Of a stretch of DNA of 64,000 bases, positions 1 to 13,157 are shown one piece after another. Within the stretch, counting starts at the first letter, position 1; every line of letters begins with the position of its first letter. Under the pieces are notes generated by a model. The model was not told where the DNA came from. It worked only from the letters and a program-made list of their open reading frames with translations, and did not search any database. The translations under genes and the position numbers were made by a program. This stretch comes from Salminus brasiliensis (lineage: Eukaryota > Chordata > Actinopteri > Characiformes > Bryconidae), in contig NC_132881.1 in assembly GCF_030463535.1 (NCBI RefSeq), positions 46,119,271 through 46,183,270 on the forward strand, in the 5' to 3' direction.

Positions 1-1045
1 ATTTGTACTGTACAGGAGACCGGACATGACTTGCTGTTTTTAGTACTGCCATTTGATTTGGAGGAGGTTTGTTTAAACTGTATATTTATTTCTATTTATT
101 TGGTAGTATCTTCGAAAAGGATAAGTTATTATGCTGATAATTGACTTTGTTTCACCATCTCATGAGTGGTAGGGCTAATAATGAGAGTTGCCCTAAGGAA
201 ATGATGAAATCAATCGTTTTACTTTTGTTCCTCCATAGCCACATACCCCTCCCTCCCTGGTTACTCCCATCTAAATTCTGAATAAAGTCGATAAAAATGA
301 AAAGAGTACGACATTGTGTGTGCACTCCAGTCACAGACCTCGGACGGAAATCTCTTATTTTTTATATTCCATACATTTTAAGGCACTGTATCTCTTGACA
401 GTACAGAGCAGGATGCCTACTAGTTTCTATGCAGCGTTGTTTTGTTTTTAATAAGTGAGGATTTGTCTCCCTCTGCTGGTCAACTGCATACAGTACACTT
501 TGACTCAGTTTGGTTGAAGTCAACCCAAATAGCTCCTGGGTTTCTCTTCTATTCTGCATAATAAAGCAGTAGAAACACACTATACTTACTGGGGTATCGT
601 GTGGGCATGTTACTTCTGAGTTGGGCTGATTAAACACACAAAGAAATTGAGATGCATGATAGACATCTTTTGTATTTCAGCATCCATCAACCAAACATCT
701 TGCAGATGTGTACTGAGAATCATAGAGTCAAAGCAACTGTTGCTTTCTGCCTGAACGCTGGACTTTGGATTACAGTGAAGTGTGTGTTGTGGATGCAGCC
801 TGCCTAAGATTGTGTTCTTCTTGAAACCAGAGAAACATCAACAGGATGAACAACGGTATGTTACACTGGGTGTACACCAGGGGGCGCTCACCACCTACTC
901 GCCCCTTCATACTCGCAAAACACTGCTCATGTCAAAGCATTTCAGAATTGCTTACAGTACACTACATGTCCATAAGTATCCAGACACCCCTTCTGATTAA
1001 TTACTTCAGCTTTTTTAAGGTGTATTAGTCACTGTCACACAACAA
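1..1045. other. no gene recognised
   Basis: Short open frames only, none resembling a known protein on either strand. Ordinary fish intergenic sequence. Confidence 0.6.
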
Positions 1046-1205
1046 ACCTTGTATCTCCAAAATGACGACTTTACAGGAGAAAATGTTGGAGCATTTCTAT
1101 TGGTCCATTCATTTTTGACAATTTTGACACAATAAAAAAAAAACAACCAGATTCACATTATGGCAAAAACGAGGCAAACAGATACGGAGATACAAGGTTT
1201 TCTTT
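1046..1205. mobile_element. palindromic MITE, 'cttgtatctccaaaatg' family
   Basis: Starts CCTTGTATCTCCAAAATGAC and ends CGGAGATACAAGGTTTTC, clear inverted ends about 160 bp apart around GGTCCATTCATTTTTGACA. The clearest copy of this family. Confidence 0.75.
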
Positions 1206-1453
1206 TGGACATATAGTGTAGCTTTTCGCATCCAAAATATGGGTCTTTTGCGTGTTTGATCATTTGAGAAATATTGTTTTGTTGCCATTAAAAACTGTTT
1301 TGACCCACTGTTTTGACCCACTTCTTGGGGGAAACAGGAGGACACTCAGAAAGAACAGACCCTCTATCAGGAAGGCCTTAAACCCAACTCAACAAGTACC
1401 AAGACCAACAGGACTGGAGAAAAAAGTACAGAGAAACTGAACTAAAGCAGCCG

Positions 1454-2281
1454 TATGGTACTGTATCCCAATCTAACTCAATTAAAGAGCTGAAACTGTA
1501 CTATAGTGAAAGTATGGTACTGTATCCCAATCTAACTCAATTAAAGAGCTGAAATTGTACTATAGTGAAAGTATGGTACTGTATCCCAATCTAACTCAAT
1601 TAAAGAGCTGAAATTGTACTATAGTGAAAGTATGGTACTGTATTCCAATCTAACTCAATTAAAGAGCTGAAACTGTACTATAGTGAAAGTATGGTACTGT
1701 ATCCCAATCTAACTCAATTAAAGAGCAGAAACTGTACTATAGTGAAAGTATGATACTGTATCCCAATCTAACTCAATTAAAGAGCAGAAACTGTACTATA
1801 GTGAAAGTATGGTACTGTATCCCAATCTAACTCAATTAAAGAGCTGAAATTGTACTATAGTGAAAGTATGGTACTGTATTCCAATCTAACTCAATTAAAG
1901 AGCTGACACTGTACTATAGTGAAAGTATGGTACTGTATCCCAATCTAACTCAATTAAAGAGCTGAAACTGTACTATAGTGAAAGTATGGTACTGTATCCC
2001 AATCTAACTCAATTAAAGAGCTGAAACTGTACTATAGTGAAAGTATGGTACTGTATCCCAATCTAACTCAATTAAAGAGCTGAAACTGTACTATAGTGAA
2101 AGTATGGTACTGTATCCCAATCTAACTCAATTAAAGAGCTGAAACTGTACTATAGTGAAAGTATGGTACTGTATCCCAATCTAACTCAATTAAAGAGCTG
2201 AAACTGTACTATAGTAAAAGTATGGTACTGTATCCCAATCTAACTCAATTAAAGAGCTGAAACTGTACTATAGTGAAAGTA
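1454..2281 (+). repeat. 59-bp satellite, array 1 (14 copies)
   Basis: Tandem 59-bp unit: TATGGTACTGTATCCCAATC, TAACTCAATTAAAGAGCTGA, AACTGTACTATAGTGAAAG. Most copies carry GAGCTGAAAC; a few carry GAGCAGAAAC. It includes the self-complementary octamer ACTATAGT. Same unit and strand as the array at 55792-59144. Confidence 0.97.
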
Positions 2282-3119
2282 TAACTGTACAAACATGGAA
2301 GTATGAAGCTAAGCATATACTTGAGTTCATTTTGAAACTTGAAGCAGTATTTAAATTCACTCAAGTATTTAAAAGCAACTAGTAAATGTTTTGACAGATC
2401 ATTTAGAGCTTTTCCGTATTTAATGTTGTGTAATACAATGACTAATGAGCGGCATCCGTCCTTACACAAAAACAATTAATCATCAACACGGCTGTTTCTT
2501 AAAACAGTTTTACACAGATGTGAATTTGGTTGAAAGTTAAACAATAAACACATTTATTGAAACTTGACTGATGAATTCTGATGAACCTATGTAAGTTCTT
2601 CAGAAACTCCATTGTGTCTTTTCCCCTTGGAAATATATTGGCCAAGTATTCAGTTTCAACAGTACTCGCTTAAATTCTCAAAAATTAAACTCCACTACAG
2701 TAATTAAACACAATTACAGAATGCACTGATATGGGAATTGTGGGGATTTATCAGCTGATGTTGATCAATAAACATTTATCAAATATAGAGAACCCACCTG
2801 AACCATTACGGAGAAATGGAACATTTAGTTCTGTAGTAAAAAGCAGATATTTCAGTGCAGTAGTCCAGCGTCACCCACACCTTCGCCTGGAGTTCAATAA
2901 ATACATTGAAATATTAAATCATCTCTCAGATGTCAGTGTGTTTAAGAAAACATCTGCAGATACTGATATGATTCCAGAATCACTGCATCTGTAATATAAT
3001 CACTTTCCTCTCCTGCTAACGTTCTTCTTATTAGGTGTGTCTGAATGGAGAAATCTCAACACTAGTCTGGATTAAGACCCTCGCAGACCAGGGCTGTGTT
3101 TCTTATTAGGAAGCTGAGG

Positions 3120-3121
<2 letters not shown>

Positions 3122-3165
<44 letters not shown>
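3122..3165 (+). repeat. (TG)n microsatellite
   Basis: About 22 TG units in the left gene-free region. Confidence 0.97.
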
Positions 3166-3166
<1 letters not shown>

Positions 3167-3393
3167 GTTTTTAATCAACTTTTCTGTCGTTCTAATTCTG
3201 GACAGCCATCTGCTGTTTCACGTCATATCTGACAGTTCGTCCTCTTTCACAGCTTCGGCCAATTTTACTGCAGAAACAAAGTGTGGCTTCAAACAAGTGC
3301 ATACTGTATCCACCAGACTCGCATATAGGTTTTAACTGCAGTCGCTTCAGTGCAGGAATATCTTCATTATTATTATTTATAGCTGCAAATCAT

Positions 3394-3475
3394 CCGAATC
3401 AGACTCAGATTTATTGGCCAGTATGTTCACACACACACAAGGAATTTGTTTCTGGCTGTTAGTGACTTTCTAGTG
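3394..3475 (+). repeat. LINE 3'-tail-like fragment
   Basis: GACTCAGATTTATTGGCCAG then a CACACA run and AAGGAATTTGTTTCTGGC, a common teleost retroposon end. Confidence 0.45.
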
Positions 3476-4209
3476 GTAATAATATACAGCTACTCTACAT
3501 ATAATTTACAGACAATACACAATACACAGTATACACAGACTATAGTCTAGTATAGTCTCGCTCATGTTCATTTCTCAGAAAAAACAGCCTCTAATTCAGA
3601 GAACATGTTTAAAAACTTTACATTTAAGAATTTTCTCATCCCAAAAAGTAAAACATTAATCCCAAAAGTACATTACTGTGCAGACGTCAGAGACCACCCT
3701 TCATTCATTACATATTCAGTCTAAACATCTGATAAGTACAGTTATATAAGTCCTCGCTTTTCAGGAGGATCAGATATAAGATAATCCACTTGCATAAGTG
3801 AAAAAAAAAGGTTTCCAGAAAAGTTTTCAGATATACAGAAAAAAATGAGAACCCATGCAGCACCCGTTAGACCACCGACACTGCCCTCATCAGCCAGACA
3901 GCACAAAGCTTTCATGAAGCTTCACTCTCACTTCAGATCTGATCAGGATGCAGAGCTGATCAAGTAGCTCTTACTGAGAAAAGCTAACAGACTGACCAGC
4001 CCAGAGTCCAGATCTTAACATCATTGAATGTGAGAAGCAGAAATTGCTCAGACTGAACTTTGTAGGTGTGGAAAAAACACCCCCTGCATATTTCTGTCCA
4101 TAGGGAAATCAGATATACGGCAATATATCAAACATATATCAATCATTTCAAATATATGAGAGGTTATATGGAAATCCATTATATACTTATACATTATATA
4201 CTTACATAC

Positions 4210-4211
<2 letters not shown>

Positions 4212-4245
<34 letters not shown>
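4212..4245 (+). repeat. (TA)n microsatellite
   Basis: TA run inside a broader A/T-rich region at about 4080-4420 with ATATAC-type repeats. Confidence 0.93.
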
Positions 4246-4248
<3 letters not shown>

Positions 4249-4497
4249 ATATAAAGGATTTCCATATAATACACATATATACACATACATATATATAAAT
4301 GTATGTGATGTACATAGCAGCCTATTTTAAATTATACAACATACAATACAATTAAACACATACAAACAAAAGTGTGTAACATATATGTATTTAACAATAT
4401 ATGATAAAATTGTATACCCCTCGTTAGCTCTCAAAAAATAAAAAAGACATCCCCAAAACTTGACAGGAGGAGGAAGAAACCTTCCTAACGTTCAGTG

Positions 4498-4862
4498 GAA
4501 GTCCTCTTAATGCAGACCTTCTGTAACTGATCGTCGTCTAGTCTTAAAATTAGTACTGAGAAAAGGTGAATCCTGTGAAAGTAGCAGGGTGTTTGAGTAT
4601 TAAATGGATGAGGCTTGTATGTAGTTTTATTTACTGAGTTTAATGTGCTGAAGTCTAGTTCGGACGGGTATTTCAAATCACTCACTACGGTATATATTTT
4701 TACTCAGTTACGTTTTAGTTATTGAAATACCCGTCTGAACTAGACTTCAACACTTCAATACTTCATTCATTCAGCTACTCTCACAGGATTCGCCTTTTCA
4801 CAGTACTAATTTTAAGACAAGACGACACAGTCAGTCACAGAAGATCTGCATTAAGTCTTAAA
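4498..4862. mobile_element. fold-back MITE, about 365 bp
   Basis: Arms 4503-4684 and 4722-4860 are inverted copies (for example GTCTTAAAATTAGTACTGAG / CAGTACTAATTTTAAGAC and AAGTCTAGTTCGGACGGGTA / TACCCGTCTGAACTAGACTT), with a loop of about 40-50 bp. No coding capacity. Confidence 0.85.
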
Positions 4863-5835
4863 GGAGTGTGAGATGAGGAACATTAGTCAAATATTCATCT
4901 GCAGGGGCGCTGCCAGGGATTTCGGACCCCATGAAAAGATATTACACTCCGCCCCACAACTCAACAGCTTGTTTTGGGTTTTTTTTATTTTATTTATAGG
5001 ATTGTCACATTACAAACGTATTCCCACAATATTAACAACGATACTGCCATTCAAATAAGAAGAGCAAGACAATAGAGCAGAAAAATAAGATAAATAAACA
5101 AAAATAATAAATCAAATAAATCAAACAGGAATGAATATCAACTATAAAAGACTATAATAATATAATATATCCATATCATAGACATAACATCAGCAGGCAC
5201 GAAGAAGTAGAAAAGGTTCACTTCCAACTGGTTAATGAAAAAGAAGGAAAATCTGCTACTATATCCGACCTAATGGTCATATATGTTGGCTAGGTCCTCC
5301 AAAAAATGAATACTTAATTAATATTAATAATTACAGGCCCTTAAAGCCTCCCCATCCCCATTAACACCACCTGTTCTTCCGTACGTTGAGCCTTGTGCTC
5401 AGTTTCACTTCTCATCTTTAAGCTCTATCACTTTATTTTAGGCCAAGAGGATCAGAGGAAAGGAGAACAGCGTCTAGCGGACTGCCGTCGCTGTGCTGAG
5501 AGATGCTGGACGTAGTAAAATGACACAGTAACTCAGTTCCTATCACTTTTCTCTAGACATAAACAACACTATGTGTAGAGAGAGTGTTAGTGAAGAGCTC
5601 CCGTTAGGCTGCTTTTGTTTTAAAGGTCTTGAAAGGCGCTCACTTTTACTTTTACTTCTGCTTGAATCAACCATTATCTGCCTGAGTCCTGCCAACCCTC
5701 CCAACTCCTGATTGCTGTGCAGGAGGCCCTCTCTCTAACTGGGCCATTAGATCAGGTGTCTGTAGAGGGCAATGGGGCTGTGGAGGGCTGCAGGCATTAG
5801 TCTAGTCAGCATATCCGTGTGTTCCCAACAAATAT

Positions 5836-6035
5836 CCGTGTGTGTGCTCAGGTCAGGTGTGAGAGTGTGTGTGTGAGAGTGTGTGTAAGAGTGTGTGTGC
5901 TCAGGTCAGGTGTGAGAGTGTGTGTAAGAGTGTGTGTAAGAGTGTGTGTGCTCAGGTCAGGTGTGAGAGTGTGTGTAAGAGTGTGTGTAAGAGTGTGTGT
6001 GCTCAGGTCAGGTGTGAGAGTGTGTGTAAGGAGAG
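5836..6035 (+). repeat. GT-rich 51-bp tandem repeat upstream of galnt7
   Basis: About four copies of a unit carrying GCTCAGGTCAGGTGTGAGAG plus GTGTGTAAGAGT blocks, period close to 51 bp. Open reading through it is a by-product of the unit being a multiple of three. It ends about 380 bp before the galnt7 ATG, in or near the promoter or 5' UTR. A further (GT) run follows at 6141-6167. Confidence 0.85.
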
Positions 6036-6039
6036 GTGG

Positions 6040-6415
6040 GAGGATTCTCTGGGCTCTTTCAGGAATACAGCAGCTTCAGCCTGAGTGCAGAGTCAGCTGC
6101 TTGTCTGGGGTGAAGGGGCTTCAGGACCAGCCTCAGTCAGTGTGTGTGTGTGTGTGTGTGTGTGTGTTGTGGAGCAGTGTATGGGCGCCTGTAGTGATCA
6201 GACAGGTTCCTCTGCTGGGTAGATGTGCAGCAGTCTCAGCCTGGCCTCGGTTCTAGCTGGCTGCAGTGGTTTCAGCTCTGTAGGTGAGGACCAGCCCCTG
6301 CTCGCCTTGCTCTGGTGGCGCTGGCAGACGGAAGCGTCTTCCTCAGTCTGGGGCGTCCGGGCTCTTAACGCCAGCTTCCTCGGGGTCAGCAGCTGCTGGT
6401 TTCTCTGTCTGAACA
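6040..6415 (+). promoter_or_regulatory. galnt7: galnt7 proximal upstream region / probable 5' UTR
   Basis: GC-richer than the surroundings, running into exon 1 and the first part of intron 1 (to about 6680). No clear TATA box was seen. The transcription start cannot be placed from sequence alone. Confidence 0.4.
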
Positions 6416-6538
6416 ATGAGGCTGAAAGTTGGATTTATACTTCGGAGTTTGCTGGTAATCGGGACGTTTTTGGGGCTGGTTTTGCTTTGGTCTTCTCTGT
6501 CTCCAAAACCAGGCGACGACCACCCCTTTGCTAAACTG
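6416..6538 (+). CDS. galnt7: galnt7 coding exon 1 (signal anchor)
   Basis: Residues 1-41, ending in phase 0 at AAACTG with donor GTAAGC. It holds the basic N-terminus MRLK and the hydrophobic stretch [19 protein letters not shown], the Golgi signal anchor. The open frame runs on past the donor as intron, which does not resemble GALNT7. Confidence 0.93.
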
Positions 6539-9500
6539 GTAAGCTCCGCTAACCTGCTTGTTTATCGCTCGGCGGAGAGAATCCGCGACATTACGCCCTC
6601 CTCTCCACCTCCGTTCAGCAGAACCGCCGCTGGTTCGGGTCTGTTCGGGTGTTCAGGAGCCATGGCCGGGTAGCAATAGCTCGTGCTACGTGCTAAGCTA
6701 ACCAGTGCCGTTGTCATGGAGATGGCTAGCAGGCTAACGTGGCTAGCTAGCTGGCTAACTGGCTAACTGGCTGCGTTAAAAGGAATGGCTGATAAAGAAG
6801 AGCTGATCACTCTTTATTGCAGTAGTTCGGTCTGAGGCGAGGTGGCTAGGGTTTAATGTTCTGGTTAAACCCACTAACCGCCGAGACAGCGCTGAGAAAT
6901 GAGCTCTGTGGTCCTTTCTAGCTGTAGCTACAGCCTGGAGGACAGAAGATGGGTTAGATGTTTACTGGACATTTCAGCAGCTGAAGTGAGCAACAGACAG
7001 GGGCAGAACCTCTTGGTTTTGGTTTTGGTGGGAAGAATTTAGGAGAACCTGTTCTTGAGGTGGTCAGAAATCAGGAGAACCTGTCCTTAAGGTGGTCAGA
7101 ATTTAGGAGAACCTGTTCTTAAGGTGGTCAGACATGAGGAGAAGAACCTGTTTTGTTCTTAAGGTGGTCAGAAATCAAGAGAAGAACATGTCCTTAAGGT
7201 GGTCAGAAATTAGGAGTAGTACCTGTTTTGTGTTTAAGGTGGTCAGAATTTAGGAGTAGTACCTGTTTTGTGTTTAAGGTGGTCAGAAATTAGGAGTAGT
7301 ACCTGTCCTTAAGGTGGTCAGACATGAGGAGAAGAACCTGTTTTGTTCTTAAGGTGGTCAGAAATCAAGAGAAGAACATGTCCTTAAGGTGGTCAGAATT
7401 TAGGAGAAGAACCTGTTTTGTGTTTAAGGTGGTCAGAACTTAGGAGAAGAACCTGTCCTTAAGGTGGTCAGAAATCAGGAGAACCTGTCCTTAAGGTGGT
7501 CAGAATTTAGGAGAAGAACCTGTTTTGTTTTTAAGGTGGTCAGAACTTAGGAGAAGAACATGTCCTTAAGGTGGTCAGAATTTAGGAGAAGAGCCTGTTT
7601 TGTTTTTATGGTGGTCAGAAATTAGGAGAAGAACCTGTTTTGTGTTTAAGGTGGTCAGAATTTAGGAGAAGAACCTGTCTTTAAGGTGGTCAGAAATTAG
7701 GAGAAGAACCTGTCCTTAAGGTGGTCAGAATTTAGGAGAAGAACCTGTTTTGTTTTTAAGGTGGTCAGAAATTAGGAGAAGAACCTGTCCTTAAGGTGGT
7801 CAGAAATCAGGAGAACCTGTTCTTAAGATGGGCCGACATTAAGATGAGATAAGATAATCCTTTATTAGTCCCACAGTGGGGAAATTCTCTAATTAGGAGA
7901 ATAACCTGTCCTTAAGGTGGTCAGAAATTAGAAGAAGAACCTGTTATATTCTTAAGGTGGTCTGCAAACAGGAGAAGATCCTGTTGGGCAGCCAACACAG
8001 AAAGAAGACCCCCTGCGGGAATTTAAGGAGCTGGCATGTGAAGTAGGAAGTAAACAAGAGATCTGGAGTGAACAGATATGGCTGCTGGGCGCTTGTGTGT
8101 TTTGCCCCGGAGCCGGAGTGCAGGACTGCCGAAGCCTTATCTGTGAACAGGGCTTCAGTGCTCATGTTTCTGAATCATACGTGGCAGGTGTGACAGCAGC
8201 CTGTTAGTCAGGTCAAGGCAGTGGAGAGCGATAGGAAGTGGTTACCAGCCTGCCAGATCAGCAGCAGTCCTCTGCCACAGACGTCAAAGAGTTCATAGCA
8301 GTTCATATGAGACTCATGGTGTTACGAGTGGAAGTGAAACACAGTCAGTTCTGGTCATATTTAACACTTTGGGGCCGCTTGACACTCGTGGTGTAGTTTG
8401 TACGCCTTTTGGTAACTCCTCAAGTATCACAAATGTCAAGCGCAATGCCCTGGTATCTCCACTTTAGACATAATGTGAATCTGGCAGTTGTTCTTTACAT
8501 TGTGTCAAAATGTCATGATGAATGGACCGATAGAACTGCTCCATTGACGTCCATTGAACGTTAAGAAGATATTTTCCATGTGCTGTAAAGTTGGCATTTT
8601 GGAGATACTAGTCCACGGCACAATGGAATCGTCACTGTCCGACAAATAAATTGGCTGACATTGTGTCATGTCATGATGAATGGACCTATTAAAAATGCTC
8701 TAAAATGACTAGGAGAAAAATCTTTCCATTTTAAGATGCAAGCTTTTCGGAGACGCTTTGTAGGTCCAGGGTAAAATTCTCATGGATTCTCACGATACCA
8801 GAACTATGTTTATTTCAGAACCAATACAAAGTGTAGTGTCACATGTGTAGCACAAAGCTGATCCAGAAAGCTGAGCCACCGCCATGCTTCACTATCAGAA
8901 GGGGTTTCTCTTCAACGTATGCTTCATTCTTCTTCCTCCTCTGACATACCGCTGATCCATAGGCCTGAAAAGTTCCAGTTTTGTTTGATCACTCCGCAGA
9001 ACAGAGTCCCAAAACATCTGTGCAACAATGAAACGAAACTGGAACCTCTGAGGTATGTCTGGAACTGGAAACATGCAGCGTGTGGAGGGAGGGCAAGATT
9101 GATTCAATCAAGTATCAGGAAATCCGAGGAGAAAATTAAGCTGAAGCTTTGGTGTCATTGGATCTTGCAACAGGACAATGATCCCAAGCATACCTCAAAG
9201 TCTACCAAGGCTCTGTTTCAGAAGAGGTCCTGGAAGGTGTTGGAGTGGCCATCACAGTTGCTTGACTTGAACCCTATAGAAAATCTTTGGTGGGGTTCAA
9301 AGAAGGTGGCTGCAGCAGCAGCAAACCCAAGAATATCAGTGAACTGGAGGCCGCTGCCCATGAGGAATGGGCTAAGATTCCTGAGGAATGCTGCCTGAAG
9401 CTGGTGTCTAATGAGTACTAAAGACGCTTGTAACGAAAGGGTTGAATATTTCTGAGACTGCAGTCGTCATTAAAAGTAGCATTAGTTGTGTTGAGATATT

Positions 9501-10221
9501 TAAATTGGTCTTGTTTGATTGGTTTATTGCAAACAGCTAAAATTTTGTACATTTTAGCAATGGTGGTTGAATATTGTTGATGTAACTGTACCTAATCTTA
9601 GAAGTACTAATAAAGAAAACGACACAACACTCTTACTTGGGTCGATCAAGGGCCTTCTAGGTCTTCCACAACAACAACAAAAAAAACGGTTATTCATTCA
9701 TTCATTGTTCCAATCTTCTCCATATTTTAGGAAGGGCGAGATGCACCAAACCTCGCACCCAACCCTCAAAACGATGTAGTCGATCAGTTCAAGCCTGTTG
9801 TCCCCTGGCCCCATGTAGAAGGTGTGGAGGTGGACCTGGACTCTATCCGGCAGAAGAACGGCGGAGACAAGCCGAACCTGAAGTTTAAGGCCCAGGCCCA
9901 GGACCAGCAGAACGTCATTCAGAAACAGTACATTACCTTCAAGCCCCATAGCAATGTGTACTCGGACCCTGTGCTGCGCAAGGGGAGCCTGGGCAACTTC
10001 GAGCCCAAGGAGCCAGAACCACCAGGAATTCCTGGAGGTCCCGGGGAGGGCAGCAAACCTTTTGTGCTCGGGCAAGAGTACAAGGATGCAGTCCAGGCCA
10101 GCATCAAGGAGTTTGGCTTCAACATGGTGGCCAGCGATATGATCTCACTGGACAGGACGGTTGGTGATTTGCGCCATGAAGAGTGAGTATGCAGATTTGA
10201 GTATGCAGATTTGAGAAGAGT

Positions 10222-10264
<43 letters not shown>

Positions 10265-13111
10265 AGATGAGTGAAAGTCTACATCAGAACCTAGAACGGT
10301 TAGTCCTCCAGCACTGGTCAGCCCTGCTTTGTGAGTTTGGGTGGTCTACCGCCTTGCCGCTGAGCTGTTGTTGCTCCTAGATGCTCCCATTCCACAATAA
10401 TTGCACTTACTATTGACTGGGGCAGCTCCAGCACTAGAGAATTTAAGGCTGGGTTGATGGAGGGAGCCATGAAACATGCACCATTTAGCGCGGAGATTGT
10501 TTCACACGCCAGGCTGCTCTGAATTGCTGTTTTCAGAACGCTGAGGTCAGCTTTGTAAGTGGGTTCAGGTGCTGCTGTTTAATAGCGGCCAGCCGAGGGT
10601 GTATCCCAGCCCTACCCCTGCCTCCAATGGAGTGATGGAGCTGTCACAACAATCGGAGGGTGGTGGGCATACTCATACTTGGACGGCAGGTTTGTCTTTG
10701 GTGTGGCCAGGGCCGGGTGTTAAAAATACATATACGTCACCCAGCCCCAGCCACACCAAAGACCCACGTGCCATCCAGGAGCAACCACACCCTGCAGAGC
10801 ACATCCACCACATAAATATACAGAATGTGGCTATAAAAACCTGCGGGGTATGTGACAGCATTCCTAGATTGAGAAGTGGTGGTTATACAGGTCTACCAGC
10901 AGTGGCAGAAATCCCAGTCTACAGGAAATTCCTGTTAGAACTGAACTGACGGACAGTTTTCCTGTAGGTTGGAATTTCTGCCACTGCTGGTAGACCTGTA
11001 TGACCGGAAGCTTCCATACACCTGCAGATTCAGCTACTTCCTTCACACTACGGTCTTTAGCCACGCTCAAATGCTGAAAATCACTCCTTTTAGCCAATCA
11101 TTAGCTGTATCTGCTTTGTGACCCTTTTTTAACACATCCAACGACACCCTCACTGCACTGTACCTCCTCTTCTCAATCCCCATCATCTTCATGCAACGCC
11201 ACCGGCCGGAACCTGAAGTTACTACCACCTTAAAAACGCTAGGTGACACGTTTTTCCCCAGAAAGCATTTTTATAATTAAGATAAAAAATGAAGTCCCAC
11301 ATTTAGCCTGATAAGCTTCTCTCAAATGGAGCTAATGATTACTTTCACAGCGAAGTTTGTTTAGAGGGTGTGTTTAGAGTCCAGGCTGTAGTTAGATATT
11401 CTGGTTACTCATTATTACCGTTGTTATAACTGTTGCAGTACTTACCAGAGCCACAGGATATCTACAAAGCGTATTGCAGTGTTAGATGTGCTTTGCCAAC
11501 AAATTTGCATTTCCTGCGTGATGCAAATGCCTCCATTTATCAAAGCTCATGCTCATCAGGAGCATCTGAGATGGGTCAGAATGATTATAGCATGCAGAAA
11601 ATAACCTGCCATGTGCTAGAAGAGTGGATCCCACCGCTCCTCCTGGAGATCTGCCTTCAGAAGTGCCTGATTGGCTGGAAAGGGTGCGTTCAATTTGGAT
11701 GGGAGGTGAAACCTTCAAGAAAGTAGAACTCCAGGAGGAGGGTTGGTGACTATTGTAGTAGAGGGTTCATTTGCATGTGGTTGCTTTTGCTCATATCAAG
11801 TTCTCGGTATCTAAAAATAATTCTCACTGTTAAAAAAAAAAAAAAATCAGTATTATGAGAACAGTGAGTTCTCAGAAGAGGTGTTTTCCACCGGTGCATC
11901 AGATAAGCTCTTAGATTCAGTGATAGATGCCTGTTGTAAACTATTATGTATTATCCCTGAATAGTTTTACAACCCTCCTGAACAATCGAGAGGCTTGAGC
12001 TGTAGGTAAAATGCTGGGAGTGGTCCTCGGATGGTGGGTAATCCCCACAGAGGCAGTGGGAAAACTTACTCATGGTGTTACTATTGTGTTAACAGGGAAG
12101 AATGGAGCTCAATCTCACATGTTTTGGTTTTGCTGAATAATTTTAGAAGTATTTGATCACAGTTAAGGATATTTGTACACAAGCAAACGACTGACTTCTC
12201 GGGTGAGGTCTGAGAAGTTAATGGAGGCCCAACTAACCCAACACACTTCTCTGCTGTTTGAGCCAAATTAGCTCCCCATCCTAAATACATTAATATCATA
12301 GTTGGCAGATAGATCAGTGAGAAGATCATCAGTACTCTGCCTGTGCTCATTCTTTACTTTCCGGGCAGGGCAGATGTCGGTCATTGTTCAACAGTGCGTG
12401 AAACTACAGTACACTCCACTCCACTCCACTACAAATGTTTGTGGACACCCCTTCAAACGAACGCACTCAGCTACTCTCAGTTACACCCATTACTGACACA
12501 GATGTGCAAATGTAACACTCTTGCACAGCTTGTCTAGTCCCTGTAGAGAAGTACTGCCAATAGAATAGGACTCTCTGGAGCGGATCAACATGATGACCCT
12601 ATCGGCACCATGCTGCCCAATGTGGGCCAGGCGTGGGCTAGTAGAGGGGTATAAAGCCCCCCAGCATTGAGGAGCTGTGGAAGAACTGTGGTGGTGCTCC
12701 ATTCAGTACTTGAGTTGGGAATGAGGTAGGATGGTGATTAGCCAATATCCTGACCTCTTCAACACTGACCTCACTTGTTGATGAATGCAAACACTAAATC
12801 CTCACAGCAATGTTCGTCCAAACTCTAAATTAAAGCGTTCTACACACGTCTCCTCTGATACTCGCAAAGCCATCAACCGCTTGCTTTCGGACAGTGGAAC
12901 GAAGGGAAGCGCCAGGTCCACAGCTCCACCATACCATCTAAAAGATGCATATGCCAGCAAGAGCGCCAGCTACCCACCTGATGGCAAAGCGGCATGGCTG
13001 GGGATTTGAGTTCGCTGCCCCTGGACCATAGTGGCCACTCAGATCCCAGTTCTCTTTCTTATCACAACAAGTATCACCTTTGAAGAATCGCCATCTCCAG
13101 TAATACACGGT

Positions 13112-13157
<46 letters not shown>

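Larger units (their letters stand above)
2290..5830. other. gene-free region upstream of galnt7
   Basis: Apart from the microsatellites, the LINE-tail fragment and the fold-back MITE listed separately, nothing supported is seen. 4905-4960 shares GGGGCGCTGCCAGGGATTTC and a GATATTACACTCC-like phrase with 45900-46040 (reverse), a minor dispersed repeat. Confidence 0.55.

Noticed and set aside
1454-2281. Repeat-spacer look of a CRISPR array
   Set aside because: The units are head-to-tail with no unique spacers, and the DNA is vertebrate.
2731-2994. 87-residue frame in the left flank
   Set aside because: No recognisable family, no splice context, and length within chance for this amount of AT-rich DNA.
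5819-6256. 145-residue Val/Cys/Arg-rich frame
   Set aside because: GT-rich tandem repeat upstream of galnt7; period divisible by three explains the open frame.
8919-9398. 159-residue frame with transposase motifs as a possible gene
   Set aside because: It joins two differently oriented Tc1 fragments and lacks the rest of the transposase.
9698-10125. Antisense frames of 125 and 68 residues
   Set aside because: Shadows of galnt7 exon 2.
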